64,000 bases of DNA from Harmothoe impar (lineage: Eukaryota; Annelida; Polychaeta; Phyllodocida; Polynoidae), in assembly GCA_947462335.1 (NCBI GenBank), contig OX381710.1, forward strand, positions 67,325,795 to 67,389,794. The letters run 5' to 3'. A model generated the notes under the pieces. It searched no databases. It was given only the letters and a program-made list of their open reading frames with translations, and was not told the origin of the DNA. Every line of letters begins with the position of its first letter. The first letter of the stretch is position 1. A program made the translations under genes and the position numbers. Shown in pieces: positions 11,401 to 23,490 of the stretch.

Positions 11401-13093
11401 TGTGATGACGTAGGACGTAGTGTTGTCAGCGTGTTGAACCCGCGTCCAGTTGTAGAACCTGACACCCGCCACATCCAAGGTCATGTTAGAGGTCAGCTCA
11501 CCTCCCACCAGCTCACAGGTCACCGTCATGTTAGTAGGGCCTGAGTACGGCCACTTAGGCTGCACAAGGATGTTTATACCTACTTTACCTGAAGATGGGA
11601 AACTCAAATTCTGATATAAGAAGCACAGAATACAGCCAATTGTAAGAATCATGCTGATTCGGGTAGGTATCAGGTACCTTATGAAATTGAAAATGTATCA
11701 TGAAAATGTGTCTTGATCACTTGGCCTATAGAACAGTAGAGTATGTAATATAAAAAATATAGAATGCTGATTCCTATTGTAAAATCCCTGTTGATTACAC
11801 CCTCTCCACGTCTTTGAGTCCGACGAATATTATTCCTCTGCACGTATCCGCTATAAGAATTTAGTATCACCTCATATTCATCTCTCCCCCCGTTCCCTCC
11901 CCCTTGACCCCAAGTAATATCATCACAACCAACTTCGTAAGTTCTCATGCAGTAATAAGGAAATGGAGGTGCTGTAGCCAAAAATGCAAATGTAATTAAT
12001 CATTCATTGTAAGTATCAACCTTCTCTGTAATTCGATTGAAACAAATATAATTGTATGTACTTTAATATTTTTCGTGATTGCAGAATAAAAACCTTGCAA
12101 ATTGAAATTGAATTGAATTGATCAGGTACGGCCACTTATCATGCACGCGGGTCAAGTTCTGATATAAGAAGGACAGAATACAGCCAATTATAAGTATCAT
12201 GCTGATTCGGGTATCAGCATAGACATACAATATATAGTGTATTAAGGTCTATGGTATCAGGTATGGCCACTTATCATGCACGAGGGTATTCAGTCCGCTA
12301 TACCTGCCATACCTGGTGAAAAGATATTTGACTTGCAAATGTTAGTCAGAACAAATATCTGGAAAAGAGGCCTTACAGAAGTATGAGTGAAATTGTTTTG
12401 AGGGTTGAATTACACATGTATATATTTCACAAGAAATCAAAAACAAAATGGCTACCACTTTTGGGTTAAAACATCTAGATATTATCAGAAAAGTCATTGT
12501 CGCTAGAACCATCCTTACATGAAAGTCAGGCACATATCTGCATCATTTGACATTTGAAAATTCAAGATGTAGGCCATCTTTTAAGATGGCTGCCTCAATG
12601 AACCTTCAAACCTGGTCCCTTTTATAGGCATGGAAGTAGTTCGACTTAATCCTGGTGTCATCTACATTTGCAAACTTGCTGCAGCTGACGCCACTTCTTT
12701 TAATTGCTTTAGAGAAGTTATACATAGATGAGGTGAAGTCTCTTTAAGTGTGAGAGGTTTGAACTGAAAGTATCGGTTACACTGAGATATTCTATAGTAG
12801 TAGTAATAAATAATATGCCTATAGATGCATGCTAAGTACCTCTACAGGTTGGTGGCTTTGGCTGCCACACCCAGTCACCAGTACAGTAGGACTGGTATAC
12901 ACCAAGGTAACCTTCCCCTATCATGGTTGTGTGTGGATCACACCTGGAATAGAAACTATTCTATTACTTTGTCATCTATACATATTATTTATATAGTTAT
13001 CATAACGAATTATACTGATGGTGTAGAATAGTTATGCCACATGGCCAATATTGTAATTTGTAGCATTCCCAAACTTAAATATATTATAGCAAC

Positions 13094-13176
<83 letters not shown>

Positions 13177-16100
13177 GAATCCACCATGCTAACCACTACT
13201 CTATGAGGGACAGGTGACATAAGTAATGCCCAGGTACAACCCACTCACAATACTCACACCCTGATTGTACCTTAATTTCGGACCTGAGATTTGGCTGAGC
13301 TGGTTGCTGGAGGTTACATTGGTTACACTGGTACCAATCAATATGGCGCTGTACACAGGACATCTTGCTAATGCGGAATAGTGAGAGACAGTCGACGTTA
13401 CGATAATGGTATATCTACCTGTTTTAGACACTTTACATTACAGTAATGGTATTTTCTTTACCTGTAGGTTATCATTGACTCATAGCGTGTGTCAATCTCA
13501 ATTATCACTTCACCATTAATGATCCTTGGGACACCACAATCAACTTCTGCAAATTATAAATAAATGTATGTAGATATTTTCTTTAGGGACCACTCAATAC
13601 GCCTTCATAGCATGACTGTTGGCAATTACATCTCAATGACATTGTCAAAAAATACAAAATTTTGAACATTTCACCTCCACCTTTGAATGACCATTCTTGG
13701 GAGCCAGATAAGATACAATGTCCTATGAGGTCTCATTTGAAAGAATATCATTTTGTTTTAAAACTTCCCCTTATAATACATTTAGATTTGCTGAAACTAA
13801 CCATTTTACTTTTTTTAGAATGCTTGTTACCGAGGTAAGCGAATTCACGTATTTATAAATCTCAATGTTTTAATGTAGTATTCACATCCTATGATGGGAT
13901 AAAGAGCCTTCTGTGCCATCTATCTGGTCATTGAATAATGATGGTCATTCATATAAAAAGTTGCATATGAAGTTTTAAACGTTTTACCTATTCATTGTGA
14001 CTGGAGCTTACAGTACATTAGCTTCACATTAATATCAGTTATGTTAAACACTCTCCTTGAATCATCCACTGAAGTAACACACATCAATTATCTTTACCTT
14101 GACATGTCCCTAAGTGCCCCACCCAGTGCCCGTCAGCACCACACGTAATGGCGGCCTTCCCTGTGAGTTTACATCCCGTGTTACACCTGAGGGTCACGTG
14201 GTCCCCCACGTGGTGTCCCACGGTACAGGACGGCAGCAGCTCTCCGTCACTAGGGGGCAGCACCGCGGGACACCTCATCTCTGTCAACACACGAGTACAG
14301 CAGTGGTTCAACACAGTGGTCCAAGAAGGACACAAAATGAAATTCCATTTTTGGAATGAGATTTTATTTTGTTGAAATGAGAATTCATTTTTTGAAATGA
14401 GAATTTATTTTTGGAATGAGAATTCATTTTTTGAAATGGGAATTCATTTTTTGAAATGAGAATTCATTTTTTAAATGAGAATTCATTTTTTAAAATGAGA
14501 ATTCATTTTTTGAAAAATCTGATTTCAATTTTTCATTTATGATTCATGATTTCTGATTATGACAATCTATTCCTACTCTTTTACATACCATTAATTGGGC
14601 CTTACCTTGGCATCTTCCTGGTTGCACGGACCATTGTCTATCAGTCAGACACACAGTTCTGGAGTTGCCTGTGAGTGTGTAGCCTGGGTGACATGTGACG
14701 TTAACCACGTCATGGACGTGGTAGCCGGCCGCACCAGGAGGGTCAAGGCCACCGTGCTCAGGGGGCAGGAGAGGGGGGCAGGCTGCAACTGCACAGTACA
14801 ATGACAAGGACAGGTGTATTATGGATACAAGAACAACCACGGTATTATGTCACGAATATAATAATTGAACTAATCGATGTATAAAGAATTTATTGCATGT
14901 CTTATTTATCTTTAAATGAATGGTAATTTGTTAACATGAGGAATGCATGTGGGCCTTTTGTCCAACAATTGAATAAGGTTTACTGTCCCATAAAGTGGAT
15001 TAATATGTTAGCCGCATAGCTATTAAAATGATTCAAAATTATTGTAAAAGGGGAAGTAGTAATTAAGTAACATTACTCTATTTATAATAAAATTTGGCAA
15101 ATACTTCCTGTTATAAATTTGACTGGAGTACATAGCAGATTGGCTGGCCCCTACCTTGGCATGTTGCTGGTTGAGCTGACCAGCGTCTGTCAGCCCCACA
15201 GCTGAGTGAGGCGTTCCCTGTGAGGGTGTAACCATGGTTACACACCACAGTAACCACGTCAGACACATTGTAACCTGCCGCCCCGCCCCACGGGTCCAGC
15301 CTGCCGTGCTGTGGGGGCTGCAGGTGGGGGCACGGGTGGGCTGTAGGAGGAACATGTGCATCCCAGTGGGCACAAAACTCAGTTTAATGTTGAATCAACG
15401 TTGCATTACCATTGAATCAACATTGTCAACCAGTTTCCAATGTTGATTCAATGGTGTGTGCCCACTGGGATGTTAGTCATTTACTAATAATAATTAATCT
15501 GATCAAGATGTAGGTTCAATAACTATATTCACATGGCATTGGGTATTTTTCCAGAATGGGAAAATGGGAAAAGTACCCTAGACCGATTTGATTGAATAAG
15601 AATAAGATATCACTTTCTTATAATTTTATTGCTGGTTATCTCAGTTGTGTATCATGTTATATATCAAAGCCTATTATCTGATCATTATTCCCCTAAAACT
15701 TTAATATACTTAAATGTGTTCTGACTAGGAGAAGTACCCGGGGGGGGGGGTACTTGTTTTTTTTCTGATATGGGGTGCGGCTGGACCTATGACAACCCTT
15801 ACCCTTGCTAGGGAGCTTTTGTGTCCAAAACATACCCTTAATTGCTAGAGCCGGGGAGAAGTAGCACTACCGGGTAAGACCTTTTCTGACATTGCAGTGT
15901 CAGTGTGCTCCAGGTACCAATAAACCTTTCTTTTTTAAAGTGTGTTTCTGAGTCTGATGGCCAAACCTGACCCAGCTAATAAAAGAAAGCGTTATGTTAC
16001 GTAAAATAACGCTTTAAAAAGTTATATAACGCTCTACCATAGTCAGGAGCCGTAGAGAAACATTATATACCGTTATAAAATGCTGTATAACGTTGTTTTT

Positions 16101-18062
16101 TTTAAATTACTGAGGAGGCTTACCCTGACATGTGAGTGTGAGTGTGCTCCAGCTACCAGACTGACAGCGGGTCAGTTCATACCCCGACGTCTTGAAGTAG
16201 CCGTCAGCACACCTGTAGTAGGAGAACTCGTCACTGTACCAGTTCAGCAGGTGTGTGTTGGGGTACGAGGGAGGGAAGCTGCACTCTGCTGTAAAGTAAT
16301 ACAGTTAATTACTTTAGTTAAGGTTCATTTTGTGTAGCACCGATTGCTACGTAATAATTAATAACTAATAAGTTATTAATTATGGATATGCCAGATTATA
16401 AATTGATATGACAGTTTTGCCGACTAGAACAATGTTAGTGTTATGGTGATTTATATTATATAATCACTAATGATTGATGATTACCAGTAGACTAATATTA
16501 GGCTACGAATTGGTCTTTGTGCATTATGGTTGCTAATATACAGATATAGGTCAATTGAGTACACTGGGTACATGTGCCTTATGGCTTACTGATTAGGTAA
16601 TGTTATCTACACAACTGATTGTACACTGTGGTCTACCCATCCAGGGACCTCATGCATAGTAATGAGATCATGAATATTAATGAGGTATGGGGGCAGAGAT
16701 CCCAGATTGACTAATAAAGAATCAGTATTGTTTGAATCAACTTAGTGTGCACACACGTTCTATTCTTAAGCTAAGCCCAACCCATCTTAGTTTACACTGC
16801 TGCATGAGACAAACAATGATATGGGTATAGACCCCTAAAATCGACATGGCGACATGGCAATTTCTTAAAATCGACATGGGGACGTGGCCATTTCTTACAA
16901 TCGACATGTGACATGGCCATTTAAGTGACATGTGACATGGCCATTTCTTAAAATCGACATGTGACATGGGGCTTAGTGACATAAAGAAAAATCCCTCATT
17001 TGGATTACAGTAGGTTACCCAACTTTTTCTTCAGATTTTGTCCCTGTAGGTTGTCAATTTTTCTAAATTTTCCTGGGGCCTGCGGCCCCAAGACCCCTAT
17101 GTATGAGTCCCTTAGTGACACTAGTGACATGACTTTTTCCTTAGTGACATGTGACATGGTGATTTCTTAAAATCGACATGTGACATGGGGCTTAGTGACA
17201 TAAAGAAAAATCCCTCATTTGGATTACAGTAGGTTACCCAACTTTTTCTTCAGATTTTGTCCCTGTAGGTTGTCAATTTTTCTAAATTTTCCTGGGGCCT
17301 GCGGCCCCAAGACCCCTATGTATGAGTCCCTTAGTGACACTAGTGACATGACTTTTTCCTTAGTGACATGTGACATGGTGATTTCTTAAAATCGACACGT
17401 GACATGGGGACCCCCCCCCCCCATCTAACCCCCCAATGATAACAGCTAACTAGTTGTTCACCTTTAAGGGCCATATCTTTAGTGTGTTATGTCATTTATC
17501 ATCATTATGCATGAGCTCTGGGAGTAACTCGCCAGTGCTTCATTCAAACGATATGCTGACCATAAAGGGCTGATACACGTATGTTGTCTCAGCATGATTG
17601 CAGCCCTGGCGATCATCAGGGATCATCAGGGATCATTATGACTGTAGAGGGTGAGAGGGTATATCCCATTAAAACACTAGACTCATTGCTGACAGGCGCC
17701 TTTAGAACTAGGAAATTATTTTACAAAGAATGCAATATATGATTGATTCTGTATACGATTGGTCTGAATAAAAGCTAATTTGAGGAAAATTGCAAGTGTT
17801 CCAAAAAGATCAGTCCTAAACTGTCACTTACGAATAGAAAATATCCCATATATGAATTGATCCATATGAAACAATTTGCACGTAGTATTGATTTACGACT
17901 AAAAGGTCAATGACTGAGTCTACCCATTTGACTCTGTAATAGTGTTACAATACTAATACATACGCACATCTATCATAGAAATGTTTACTCACCTGAAGCC
18001 ATACTGACCATACACACTAACAGTAACAGTGTCCATACCCATGTCCATGGGGCAGTCCCCAT
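8490..18062 (-). CDS. Sushi (CCP) and Ig-domain type I membrane receptor, 12 exons
   Basis: Exons in order: 18062-17993, 16288-16124, 15340-15155, 14788-14606, 14280-14098, 13546-13462, 12943-12840, 11588-11298, 10893-10826, 9915-9672, 9287-9180, 8566-8490. All have GT/AG borders and compatible phases, giving 587 codons plus stop. Residues 1-23 are a signal peptide (MGTAPWTWVWTLLLL...). Residues 24-325 hold five sushi domains with the Cys-Cys-Trp-Cys pattern. The first four are single phase 1-1 exons; the fifth is split in phase 2 inside its Tyr-Arg-Cys core. Residues 326-422 and 423-526 are two Ig-like domains (Cys, Trp, Cys) with many N-glycosylation sites. A helix at about 536-558 (VYVLVATVIVLLGIIIVFSV) and a 25-residue cytoplasmic tail follow. 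An extracellular binding or complement-like role is inferred. I do not know a named orthologue. Confidence 0.85.
9911..10505. repeat. Tandem AT-rich repeat overlapping the acceptor of sushi-Ig exon 10
   Basis: The block starting CTCACCTACGGCAAG at 9911 is repeated at 10036 (125-bp offset). Related copies with 'AAATTGAAAAGAATGATT' and 'GATATTGAAGTTTTA' segments continue to about 10500. The repeated block includes the true splice acceptor and first bases of the exon ending at 9915. Confidence 0.7.
11541..12335. repeat. Exon-edge segment present in three diverged copies
   Basis: The start of Ig exon 8 with its acceptor and about 100 upstream bases (11541-11670) reappears at 12123-12215 and in part at 12258-12335. 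Shared blocks are 'GGCCACTTA', 'TTCTGATATAAGAAG' and 'CAGAATACAGCCAATT'. The third copy keeps an acceptor-like CACCAG|GT but its reading frame holds a TGA, so the extra copies look non-functional. Confidence 0.65.
13098..13171. repeat. (TA)n microsatellite
   Basis: An uninterrupted TA dinucleotide run of about 37 units lies in intron 6 of the sushi-Ig gene. Confidence 0.95.
14336..14520. repeat. Minisatellite with GAATTC core
   Basis: About nine units of roughly 19 bases (TTTTTGAAATGAGAATTCA with variants) lie in the intron between sushi exons 4 and 5. Each unit has a GAATTC palindrome. Confidence 0.85.
15360..15472. mobile_element. Short palindromic MITE
   Basis: The ends CATCCCAGTGGGCACA and TGTGCCCACTGGGATG are exact inverted repeats. 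The interior alternates AATGTTGATTCA and TTGAATCAACATT. It lies 20 bases upstream of a sushi exon acceptor. Confidence 0.75.
16833..17410. repeat. Dispersed TCGACATG repeat with an internal 219-bp tandem duplication
   Basis: Units like 'CTTAAAATCGACATGTGACA' are repeated, with a 219-bp segment (starting near 16981 and again near 17200) duplicated almost without change. The same family occurs at 18395-18595, 27035-27245 and, in more diverged form, at 58012-58210 and 62883-63215. It lies in intron 1 of the sushi-Ig gene. Confidence 0.75.
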
Positions 18063-18394
18063 AGTGTCCCAGCGTCTGGCACACAAAGCTCTAGTGTAGA
18101 CGATACTGTCATCTTTGAATCCTGCCCCCAGCTTCAGTCTGGTGGTGACAGGTCTAGATGTAACTTTGAACATGCACAGAAAATCGAAATGGCCCGGCCC
18201 TTGGTCTGAAGTGTCTATCCCAGGTTAGTCATATAAGGACATTGGTCAGGCATGACCAGGTGCTATTCAAAAAACAACATATGACTAATGGCTTACTCAA
18301 AAGTACTTATTAGCTCATTGCAATGTAGAAGACTAATGCAAGTTGGTCAGTACTGACCAATCTGACACTATATTAACTAACCTAGCTTATGGGT

Positions 18395-18595
18395 GTGGAC
18401 CACTAAATTCGACACGGCGACATGGGGCATTTTTGGACTTAGTGACATGCGACATGGGGAATTTGAGAGTTAGTGACATGGGACATGGGCATTTCTTAAA
18501 ATCGACATGGTGACATGAGCATTTCTTAAAATTGACAGTGCGACATGGCCATTTCTTAAAATCGACAGGCAAAATCGGGACCCCCCATCCAGACC
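18395..18595. repeat. Second copy of the TCGACATG repeat family
   Basis: It begins with the same GTGTGGACCACTAAATTCGAC edge that ends (inverted) the copy at 27035-27245, and stops at a GGGACCCCCCATCCAGACCC edge. Internal units are degenerate 'TTTCTTAAAATCGACATGG'. Confidence 0.7.
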
Positions 18596-19103
18596 CCCTA
18601 GCTTGGTCATATAGGGAGAAAAAAATGACTAACTTGGTAAGGCACTAGTGACTGAGAGATGGTCGAATAGGGAGCTAAAGACTATCAGTGTGGGGGGCTT
18701 TGATTGTCCATGCATGATGGATGCAGACAATGTGGTGTTCCTGGTGTCAACATGTTGCCTACATTGTATCCATGTGTCAGTCTGCACTCAGTTCATATAC
18801 ACCAACTACATACAATGCTGTCCAAAGGTCCTCTTACTATGCATACAGTGCATGCAGGGTCCCAGCAAGGTTACGTTGGGCCAACATTGGCAAAGGTACG
18901 CACCTTTGCAGGCACTATTTCTACATTATGCCAACGTTGAACTATCAATGTTGGTACAACATTGGTAAATGTAGGTTGTACCAACGTGGCGATACTCCCA
19001 ATGTTGTGCCTTTCATTTGTACAACATCAGATCATTCATGTTTTACCAATGTGGGTAAACATACGTTTGATCAATGTTGAAAATACTCCCAGTGATCTGC
19101 CTA

Positions 19104-19912
19104 CACTGTAAAAAATGTGTGTTGCGGGAACATGGATAAAGCATAACACACATATATATTTAACACACTTGAGCATGAACACACTTTTCTCAACACACTT
19201 ACACACTTTTTTGTCAAATGTGTGTAGGAAATAAAAGTGTGTACGATATACACACATTTCTATTGACACCAGATGGCACCACAAGCATCATTTTGAAATG
19301 TCAGTCACACATCAAGATTGTAATTGCACTTTTGATCTTGTTAAATGATTTGATATCAAATTTTAAACATATAATTAAGTGTAACTTCAATGGATGCATG
19401 AATCTAAGAAGTTATACTCCCTTTGAAGACTGAATATCCTGTCCTATGGAGGTCTAACAAATGTGGAAGGAATAGGACACCTTTCCTGTGTGTTCAGCTA
19501 TAATATAAGTCAATGTGTAATTGAAACCTGCTTAAGGTCATTCTGTACAAGGCTTTGCTATGTAGGATGACTGCCACAATTAGCCACCATTGCACTGGTG
19601 GCTATACATGCTGTGGTTAATGAAATTTTTCCTGTTGGTGCACAAGGGGTATTCCGCCAGCAGCCAGTGCCAGGCAATGTTGAATAACACGCTTAATTAT
19701 CTAAATACTTTATAAAGCAACACACATATCTATCTCTACACACATTCTCCTACACACTTTACATTTTACACACTTTTTATCTCAACACACTTTTAATATT
19801 AACACACTTTTGACAAAAGTGTGTAGTGTGTTAAAAAAAAGGGTGTGTAAAATAAGTATTCAAAAAAGTGTGTTACAAAAGTGTGTTAAGTTAACACACA
19901 TTTTTTAGAGTG
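19104..19912. mobile_element. TIR element with TA duplication, nested in another repeat
   Basis: The ends read CACTGTAAAAAATGTGTGTT and, inverted, CACTCTAAAAAATGTGTGTT, flanked by TA on both sides. The flanks (18860-19103 and 19913-20050) share a 'CCAATGTTGG...CAACATCAGAT.ATTCATGTT' pattern, so this element appears to have split an older repeat. Confidence 0.6.
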
Positions 19913-20272
19913 TACATATTGGTACAACATCAGATAATTCATGTTGTACCAATGTTGGCAAATCAATCGCAGCAATGAGAAGGAAACCAATGTTGGCCAA
20001 ACGTTGCATTCCCAATGTCCACCAGAGGACATTGACGGTTGTATGGAGTGATTTTGACCAGCAGCCCCATCATATGTCACAATAATTGGGCATTAATAGA
20101 CCCCCCGTAGTATAAATGTTTAAGCGAGGGTTATTCCATGCATACACCATTAAAAGTTTAACTACCAAATTTCCATGTGAAATAACAGAATACTAGCAAT
20201 ATTAAATTTTCTATGAGGATACCATTTTGTGGGTAATGACAAGTAAATAGGGTGTATGGGTTAGGATCTTGA

Positions 20273-20486
20273 ATCGCCACTTCTGGTGTAGTCTTAATCA
20301 GTGAATTGCCACTACTGGCATAATCTTAATCAGTACCAGGTGATACCTATCCTCTAGATGGCACCACTGCAAGTTTGTAACATTGCTGTATATATCGGAG
20401 GCTCTGCCCGCACCCCCTTTTTCTGTCTTTTTTTTTCTTTTTCTGATCCAGGAATAACATTACACCAGAAGTGGCGATTCAAGATT
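20273..20486. mobile_element. Short element with inverted ends
   Basis: The left end 'AATCGCCACTTCTGGTGTA' recurs inverted as 'TACACCAGAAGTGGCGATT' at the right. The interior is unlike its neighbours. Downstream DNA (20505-20700) resembles 61600-61835 (blocks GGCGACTTTCCGAC and GGGACCCCTCTG). Confidence 0.55.
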
Positions 20487-21141
20487 ACGCATAGAATGGG
20501 CGGCGTCTAGTGACTCTGCAGGTTCGTCCCTTGCGTCAAAGGCGACCTGCAGACTCGGGCAACTTTCGACCTGGTGATTATTTGAAAAATTTGCCTATAG
20601 TATAAATGGTCTAATAAAGTGACTTTGGGGCCTGGGGTTCCTCATTTCGGCGACTTTCCGACATAACGGGAGGGGACCCCTCTGTACCCCCCGCCATTGT
20701 GGCTCAGGGTAGTACAACAGGCTCAGCAGGGCCCTCTGGTGACAAGGTGGAGTAGGTGACAGTAATGACAGGGGCTCCCCCTGATGGAAGGTACATGAAC
20801 TGTTTTGACAGTGGTTTTATGCAGTCACTTCATCTCAACATGTGGGCATTTTACAAGGTCAAAAGGCTGATGGAACCCTCCACATTTTTCAAATGCATCG
20901 CGATCACCTCGTCAACGTTCATTTATTATTTTCATCATTGATAATGCTAGTCATTGTGATTTTTATCTTACAATTTTCATCATTGATAATGCTAGTCATT
21001 GTGATTTTTATTTGCAATCTCTAACGATCTGTAGAAGAAATTCACTTGAATGGGGGAGGGGGGCGGATAAGTCTTGAGTTTATGCAGGTTCCTATGGAAA
21101 TCGACAGGAAAACGACTGGCAAGTTTCTTGGTGAATATACA

Positions 21142-23490
21142 TTTATTGCGAGAACAATATAATCATCACGAGACAATATCTTACAGCAACAAGTTATCAT
21201 GCTCTGTCGCTCCCCTTGGTGTACGTTGACACAGAGCGACGTCTACTGGTACAATGCCGCGCCCCTCGTGTTGGCCGCTGTCAGGTCGTGTCCCTTCTAC
21301 CTCTGCTGTCGGCTTCCTGCATCTTCACACCTTACTACACCAACAACCCCACCAGGGTCTTACATCCAGCCGGAGTCATGTAGATATATCAATAGCATGG
21401 CTTGTATCAGCATGCTGGTCTATGTTTCATACACAAGTGCTGTGTGGTTCCTTGCCATGACATACAAGGGTGTCAAGGAGAGATTTCAATGCCAAACCCC
21501 CCTGGATATCATCATAGTGCAAACTGAACAAGGGATACAGGAGATGCTGGGTTAATCTCATGCTGTAGGCTGCAGGCTGGGTGGGAGGAGGGGCACTACT
21601 GACAGGGAGGCCTGCTAACCGTCCACGCCCACTCAGGGTACATCCAAGGTAGACACTTCACTCACATGAAACAAATTAAGCCAATCATATACATCTGCCA
21701 TGTACATTCAGTTATTTCCTCATATATATCAGCTACTTGATTTTTTTTTTACACTGTACGAACTTCTCGCCTCACACTTATTCCTCTCAGGGGGATCCTA
21801 CATCGACTCAATACAAGCGAGCATCTTGGGGCGCGCGCGACTAACCGGGGAGTCTGGCAGAACTCTCATGTACAACTTAACGTCCACTCGTGTTTTTAAT
21901 GTTACGCTTCCTACCCCCGAGTTGGCCAGTTACACAACGCCGCCTGGTTACCGCTGATTTGAACAGTGAGATGTTGGGAGGACAGGCCTGTATTGGTTGA
22001 TGTCTAAACACTAAACAGTCCTACTGGATGTTCTGGGGTGCAAGTGGAATATTGTGAGAACCGCTATAATTGCCATAGAGAACAGAAAGGATATTGAACA
22101 CAGTAGCATGATTTGGATGGGTTTCTTGTGTACAGGTCAAATATCTACCACACCATGATTAGTATTACATCGTACTGTATTCCCTATACTATACACAGTC
22201 AACACTATACTCTACAGTTTAAGGTACATCATTCTCACCCTCTTATAACCAACATTATAATTATATTACTATTAACAGGTTCTTGCTGTTTGTTACCAGC
22301 CGGTGCTGCAGAGAGGGAAGGCCAGAGACATTCATATTGTTCAAAGAATTAACACATCCCTTGTGTCGCGGCTAGATCACATCCAAATGATTAACGTAAC
22401 AACTTTTTTTAATATTAAACCGGCACACAGCGTTCCGGGTTCAGGATTGTCGGTACTGTACACAATAAAACATGAGATAACCCTAAGTTATTATCACTAC
22501 ATTGGAGCTCACGCAGGAGCAATCAGCGCAACTTAAAGAGCACACAACCCGATTCACCTCCCAAAGGGGCCCGTCGCGGAGCACCGTCGGAACAACTATT
22601 GCCACATTTACAGAAAGTCCATACCAAGACCCACATTTAGACCATTCTCGGTTTATGTATACACAAAGAAAACTACCTGTCCGGCAGACAGAGTAAAATA
22701 ATAATAATAATTGCAAGTTTAGCCTCCGTTCATCATTATCTCAGCTCTCAATAAATTGGAATGTTATTCTTTTTTTAATGCAGAACAGCCTTTTTTATTT
22801 ACTGGGCGCAGAACTGATTTCATTTTTTCATTTTGGTTAAATTGATTTAATTAAATATTCTACAAGTACTATAACAAGTATGGACGCCCGGCGTCTCTGT
22901 GCCGCGTTGTGGCGCAGCGAGGAGACGGGTCGCCATGGTTACTGGTACATGACTGTGCCCCCGGCGCGCCTCCTCAGCACGCCGGTACCCCACCCCTGCA
23001 GCTTCTCACCCTACTATATACAGAGCATTATTTGTTCATTATTACACCTCGTCTACTTGTGGGTCCCTACTGAGAGTGGCTGCTGCTGCTAAGTCCACAG
23101 GTGGGCGCGTGCCCAGCCCCCCCAGCGTCTATAACAGCACACCTTGTCTGCCTGCCCGGACTACAACTTTGTACCCTCCCTGGGGCGCAACCCACGTGGG
23201 TTACACAACAGGAACAAAGTACAGACTAGGGTATATCCGCTTTAACATTTACAAAGCAACCTTCGCTTAAGTGATTCGTCAGTTTGTTTGGGTAGTACAA
23301 CGCAAACAAACTGTTTGTTGGGACTTTTTGAGTCGGTCTCGTGAAAGATTGAAGAATTCAGACCACCACTTAAGAATCATAATAGAAATTTCAGAGTGCA
23401 TTCACTTTTGGTAGTATCCCCCCCCCATTTTCCAAATGCACTGTAGGATTCCAACATGTGCTGTCATAAACTTTTATCTGGAAGAAGCTG
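21142..23490 (-). other. Probable long 3' untranslated region of the V-ATPase c gene
   Basis: Past the stop codon at 23491-23493 I find no other exon on this strand. AATAAA hexamers lie on the minus strand at 21142-21147 and near 22794. Some segments (21190-21400, 22880-23270) are GC-richer and look almost coding on the plus strand, but lack splice context or family similarity. The call rests on position only. Confidence 0.3.

Noticed and set aside
13258..13348. Candidate exon of the sushi-Ig gene after the first half of sushi 5
   Set aside because: It fits a frame but lacks the Cys and Trp needed to finish the domain. The segment 12840-12943 starts in phase 2 with Cys and ends with the Cys-Trp-Cys pattern, so it is the true second half.
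21199..23270. Possible plus-strand gene around 21199-21555 and 22880-23270
   Set aside because: Some frames look coding-like, but I found no consistent splice sites, start context or family motif. Position fits the 3' region of the V-ATPase gene better.
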